From assembly GCA_026988135.1 (NCBI GenBank), contig JALSLT010000094.1, positions 1 through 7,292 of the forward strand: a DNA stretch of 7,292 nucleotides, given 5' to 3'. This DNA is from Desulfurobacterium sp. Lineage in GTDB: Bacteria; Aquificota; Aquificia; Desulfurobacteriales; Desulfurobacteriaceae. Each line of letters opens with the position of its first letter. Within the stretch, counting starts at the first letter, position 1. Of this stretch, positions 5,931-7,292 are shown in pieces. A program made the position numbers and the translations under genes. The notes below the pieces were generated by a model that saw only the letters and a list, made by a program, of their open reading frames with translations, ran no database searches and was not told the origin of the DNA.

Positions 5931-6030
5931 TTTGCCCAACTTCCCCTTTGGTAGACTTCAGATACGCTCAGAACGTTATGGACAAGCTAAACAAAGGCAT
6001 AGAAATGATAGTTTTTACCGGGGATATAGT

Positions 6031-6050
6031 AAGGGAGCAAAAGCCCCCTT
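6031..6050. terminator. Hairpin between converging genes, possible bidirectional terminator
   Basis: AAGGGAGC (6031-6038) and GCCCCCTT (6043-6050) form an eight-pair stem with one A-C mismatch (6036/6045) and an AAAA loop. It lies two bases beyond the mtnP stop on the minus strand. On the plus strand it is followed by GTTTAAATT, a modest T-rich tail. Its position fits termination of both mtnP and any rightward transcript; the T-tracts are weak in both directions. Confidence 0.5.
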
Positions 6051-6052
6051 GT

Positions 6053-6907
6053 TTAAATTCTGCCTTTTATTAAAAGCTCAAGTCTTTTAAAAGCTTTTTC
6101 AGTTATATACTCTTTCTTTGTTTGAATTGCGCCTAAGAGGGCGGTTTTGGCGTAGGAGTTTTCAATATCTTCAGGTTTAAGTGTTTCTATAACACTTTTC
6201 AGCATTTTCTTTGCGTTTTCTATGTTCTTTGCCATTGTTGCAAGGACTTTTTCAACATTAACTTCTTCACCCTCTTTCCATACGTCATAATCTGTGGCAA
6301 GGGCTACGGCAGAGTATGGAATTTCTGCTTCTCTTGCGAGCTTTGCTTCAGGAATATTTGTCATTCCTATAACGTCAACACCCCATCTTCTGTATATTTT
6401 TGATTCGGCTTTTGTTGAGAATTGAGGACCTTCTATACAGATGTAGGTTCCTTCCCTGTGAACGGGGATTCCTTCATCTATACAGGCTTTATAAACTATC
6501 TCATTTAGCATTTCACATGTTGGTTTATCAAAAGGAATATGAGCTACAATACCGTTTCCAAAAAATGTTGAAGGTCTATTTTTTGTTCTGTCAAAATACT
6601 GAGTAATAATAACAAAATCTTTTGGTTTTATTTCTTCTTTCATTGAGCCGACAGCACTTACTGAAATTATTGCATCAACACCGAGCATTTTAAATCCGTA
6701 GATGTTTGCTCTGTAGGGTACTTCAGATGGAAGGTATATGTGTCCTCTTCCGTGTCTTGGAAGGAAATAGACATCTTTTCCGGCAAGTTTCCCGTGAATG
6801 TAGGCATCAGAAGGTTTCCCGAAAGGGGTTTCAAGGGTTATCTCTTCAACGTCCGTTAATCCTTCAATGTCATAAAGGCCGCTTCCACCGATAATTCCTA
6901 TCTTCAT
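6053..6907 (-). CDS. mtnP: S-methyl-5'-thioadenosine phosphorylase
   Basis: The 284-residue cytosolic enzyme belongs to the trimeric purine nucleoside phosphorylase/MTAP family. It splits methylthioadenosine, a by-product of polyamine synthesis, with phosphate into adenine and 5-methylthioribose 1-phosphate. Signatures are GIIGGSGLYDIEG (4-16, phosphate site), PRHGRGH (50-56), VSAVGSMKEEIKPKDFVI (83-100), CIEGPQFSTKAES (157-169), GMTNIPEAKLAREAEIPY (181-198) and ATDYDVW (204-210). Asp206 and Asp208 in ATDYD are the residues that favour 6-aminopurines over guanine-type bases, supporting MTAP over PNP. The segment after GH reads IYLPSEVPYRANIY instead of the commoner IPPH-NYRANI form. AGGAGG at 6914-6919, six bases before ATG, fixes the start. 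It is the second gene of a leftward pair, 12 bases after the preceding stop. Confidence 0.93.
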   Translation of the reverse strand: MKIGIIGGSGLYDIEGLTDVEEITLETPFGKPSDAYIHGKLAGKDVYFLPRHGRGHIYLPSEVPYRANIYGFKMLGVDAIISVSAVGSMKEEIKPKDFVIITQYFDRTKNRPSTFFGNGIVAHIPFDKPTCEMLNEIVYKACIDEGIPVHREGTYICIEGPQFSTKAESKIYRRWGVDVIGMTNIPEAKLAREAEIPYSAVALATDYDVWKEGEEVNVEKVLATMAKNIENAKKMLKSVIETLKPEDIENSYAKTALLGAIQTKKEYITEKAFKRLELLIKGRI

Positions 6908-6913
6908 TTCAAG

Positions 6914-6919
6914 CCTCCT
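6914..6919 (-). promoter_or_regulatory. Ribosome binding site for mtnP
   Basis: On the minus strand AGGAGG stands six bases before the mtnP ATG, directly after the stop codon of the upstream gene (6920-6922). This supports both the start choice and co-translation from one message. Confidence 0.75.
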
Positions 6920-7216
6920 CTATTTTCTGAAAGTTATCTCTTTTCCGCCTTCAGTTTTAATGATTGTTCCCATTCCCCATACGTTGATTACTTTGTCTCC
7001 GTCGTTGTCAACGCTTTCAATGATTTTAACGGTTATGTTTTTAACTCCGTTGCCGCCGGTATCTTCAGCCTGCTGTTCAAGCATGGAAACTACTCTCATT
7101 ACAGGGTCTATCGGAAGTTCACCGTTAAACCAGGTTTTCTCTTTTTGCTGAATAAAAGCGTATGCGATGTTTAAAACTTCGTGGATTTGTGGAACTTCTC
7201 CAAATGAGAGTATCAT
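6920..7216 (-). CDS. Small protein of unknown function upstream of mtnP
   Basis: I do not recognise this protein. From ATG 7216 it has 98 residues, no signal peptide, no membrane segment and no cysteine. The first half looks helical (VPQIHEVLNIAYAFIQQK, then DPVMRVVSMLEQQAED). A Gly-rich turn (TGGNG) follows, then alternating hydrophobic and polar residues suggesting beta strands (KNITVKIIES, KVINVWGMGTIIKT). An upstream in-frame ATG at 7228 would add four residues. I prefer 7216 because GGAGGT lies four bases before it, overlapping that first ATG, whereas 7228 has no good ribosome site. Its stop sits directly before the mtnP ribosome site, so the two are very likely one operon. This hints at a link to nucleoside or methionine-salvage metabolism, but only by position. 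Confidence 0.7.
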   Translation of the reverse strand: MILSFGEVPQIHEVLNIAYAFIQQKEKTWFNGELPIDPVMRVVSMLEQQAEDTGGNGVKNITVKIIESVDNDGDKVINVWGMGTIIKTEGGKEITFRK

Positions 7217-7220
7217 CTGT

Positions 7221-7226
7221 ACCTCC
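7221..7226 (-). promoter_or_regulatory. Ribosome binding site that selects the start at 7216
   Basis: On the minus strand GGAGGT occurs four bases before ATG 7216 and begins with the last base of the alternative ATG at 7228-7226. A ribosome bound here would occlude the upstream ATG, so the shorter 98-residue product is favoured. Confidence 0.6.
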
Positions 7227-7243
7227 ATAATTTGTTTGCCTTA

Positions 7244-7249
7244 ATTTTA
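7244..7249 (-). promoter_or_regulatory. Candidate -10 box for the mtnP operon
   Basis: The minus strand has TAAAAT here (5 of 6 to TATAAT), which would place a start near 7237 and a short leader before the ribosome site. No good -35 box is found at 16-18 bases upstream, so this is weak. The region is AT-rich and no gene is visible between 7229 and the window end. Confidence 0.25.
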
Positions 7250-7257
7250 CAAGATAG

Positions 7258-7276
7258 GATAGATATACACACTATC
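7258..7276. repeat. Short inverted repeat upstream of the mtnP operon
   Basis: GATAG (7258-7262) and CTATC (7272-7276) form five-base arms around nine bases. It lies just upstream of the candidate -10 box and could be an operator, but arms this short occur by chance. Confidence 0.25.
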
Positions 7277-7292
7277 GTATTGTTTAAATTTT

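Larger units (their letters stand above)
5877..6030. other. Non-coding, repeat-like tail of the inserted block
   Basis: About 150 bases without a convincing gene. It holds the right inverted-repeat arm, a small hairpin (5918-5930), a second RYYYAAC-like site GCCCAAC (5934-5940), and a stretch at 5956-5990 (GACTTCAGATACGCTCAG and onward). That stretch resembles, from memory, the dispersed TTCGACTACGCTCAGGA-type repeats of many environmental bacteria. Composition and codon-like content differ from the flanking operons. A 66-codon frame crosses it but looks spurious. Confidence 0.45.

Noticed and set aside
5873..6073. 66-codon plus-strand frame starting in an ATGA overlap with the methyltransferase stop
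   Set aside because: No good ribosome site, no recognisable domain, and it runs through the inverted-repeat arm, both hairpins and into the end of mtnP on the other strand. The sequence looks like a translated repeat.
7217..7228. ATG 7228 as start of the protein upstream of mtnP
   Set aside because: The GGAGGT that would serve ATG 7216 begins at the last base of this ATG, and no good Shine-Dalgarno lies upstream of 7228.

Overview
The window is compact, AT-rich bacterial DNA (G+C about 40% by eye). It has Gram-negative envelope features and arginine codons that are almost all AGA/AGG in the native genes. A bacterial Ino1-type inositol-phosphate synthase, a thermophile-like MTA phosphorylase, Lys/Glu-rich proteins and very tight gene packing suggest a thermophilic chemolithotroph, perhaps an Aquificota relative of Desulfurobacterium. 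That placement is a guess from gene content, not a measurement.

Left block (2-5073, + strand). Six genes run head to tail with overlaps or gaps of a few bases and look like one transcription unit. They are: an M16 peptidase-like subunit without the zinc site; a DUF523/TudS-like cysteine protein; an FMN-dependent nitronate monooxygenase-family enzyme with a C-terminal cysteine cluster; a lipoprotein of the YbgF/CpoB type (coiled coil plus TPR); a small helical protein of unknown function; and myo-inositol-1-phosphate synthase. The M16 gene begins at the left edge, so the operon probably extends upstream, where a catalytic M16 partner would be expected.

Middle block (5074-6052). This is the odd part. 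A strong 13-bp hairpin follows ino1; one arm carries a Shine-Dalgarno sequence for a 16-codon mini-ORF. Then come a pair of 10-bp direct repeats, an 18-bp imperfect inverted repeat (15/18) on each side of a SAM-dependent methyltransferase gene, and about 150 bp of non-coding repeat-like sequence. Arginine codon use in the methyltransferase (8 of 14 CGN) differs sharply from the adjacent ino1 (1 of 14 CGN). I read this block as a recently acquired single-gene cassette between two native operons.

Right block (6053-7292, - strand). A probable two-gene operon encodes an unidentified protein of about 98 residues and S-methyl-5'-thioadenosine phosphorylase (mtnP). It converges on the left block, and a hairpin at 6031-6050 lies just beyond the mtnP stop codon.

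No rRNA, tRNA, CRISPR array, insertion-sequence transposase or integrase was seen. No complete new defence or mobility system is visible. The best candidate for something undescribed is the inverted-repeat-flanked methyltransferase cassette with its hairpin/mini-ORF leader.
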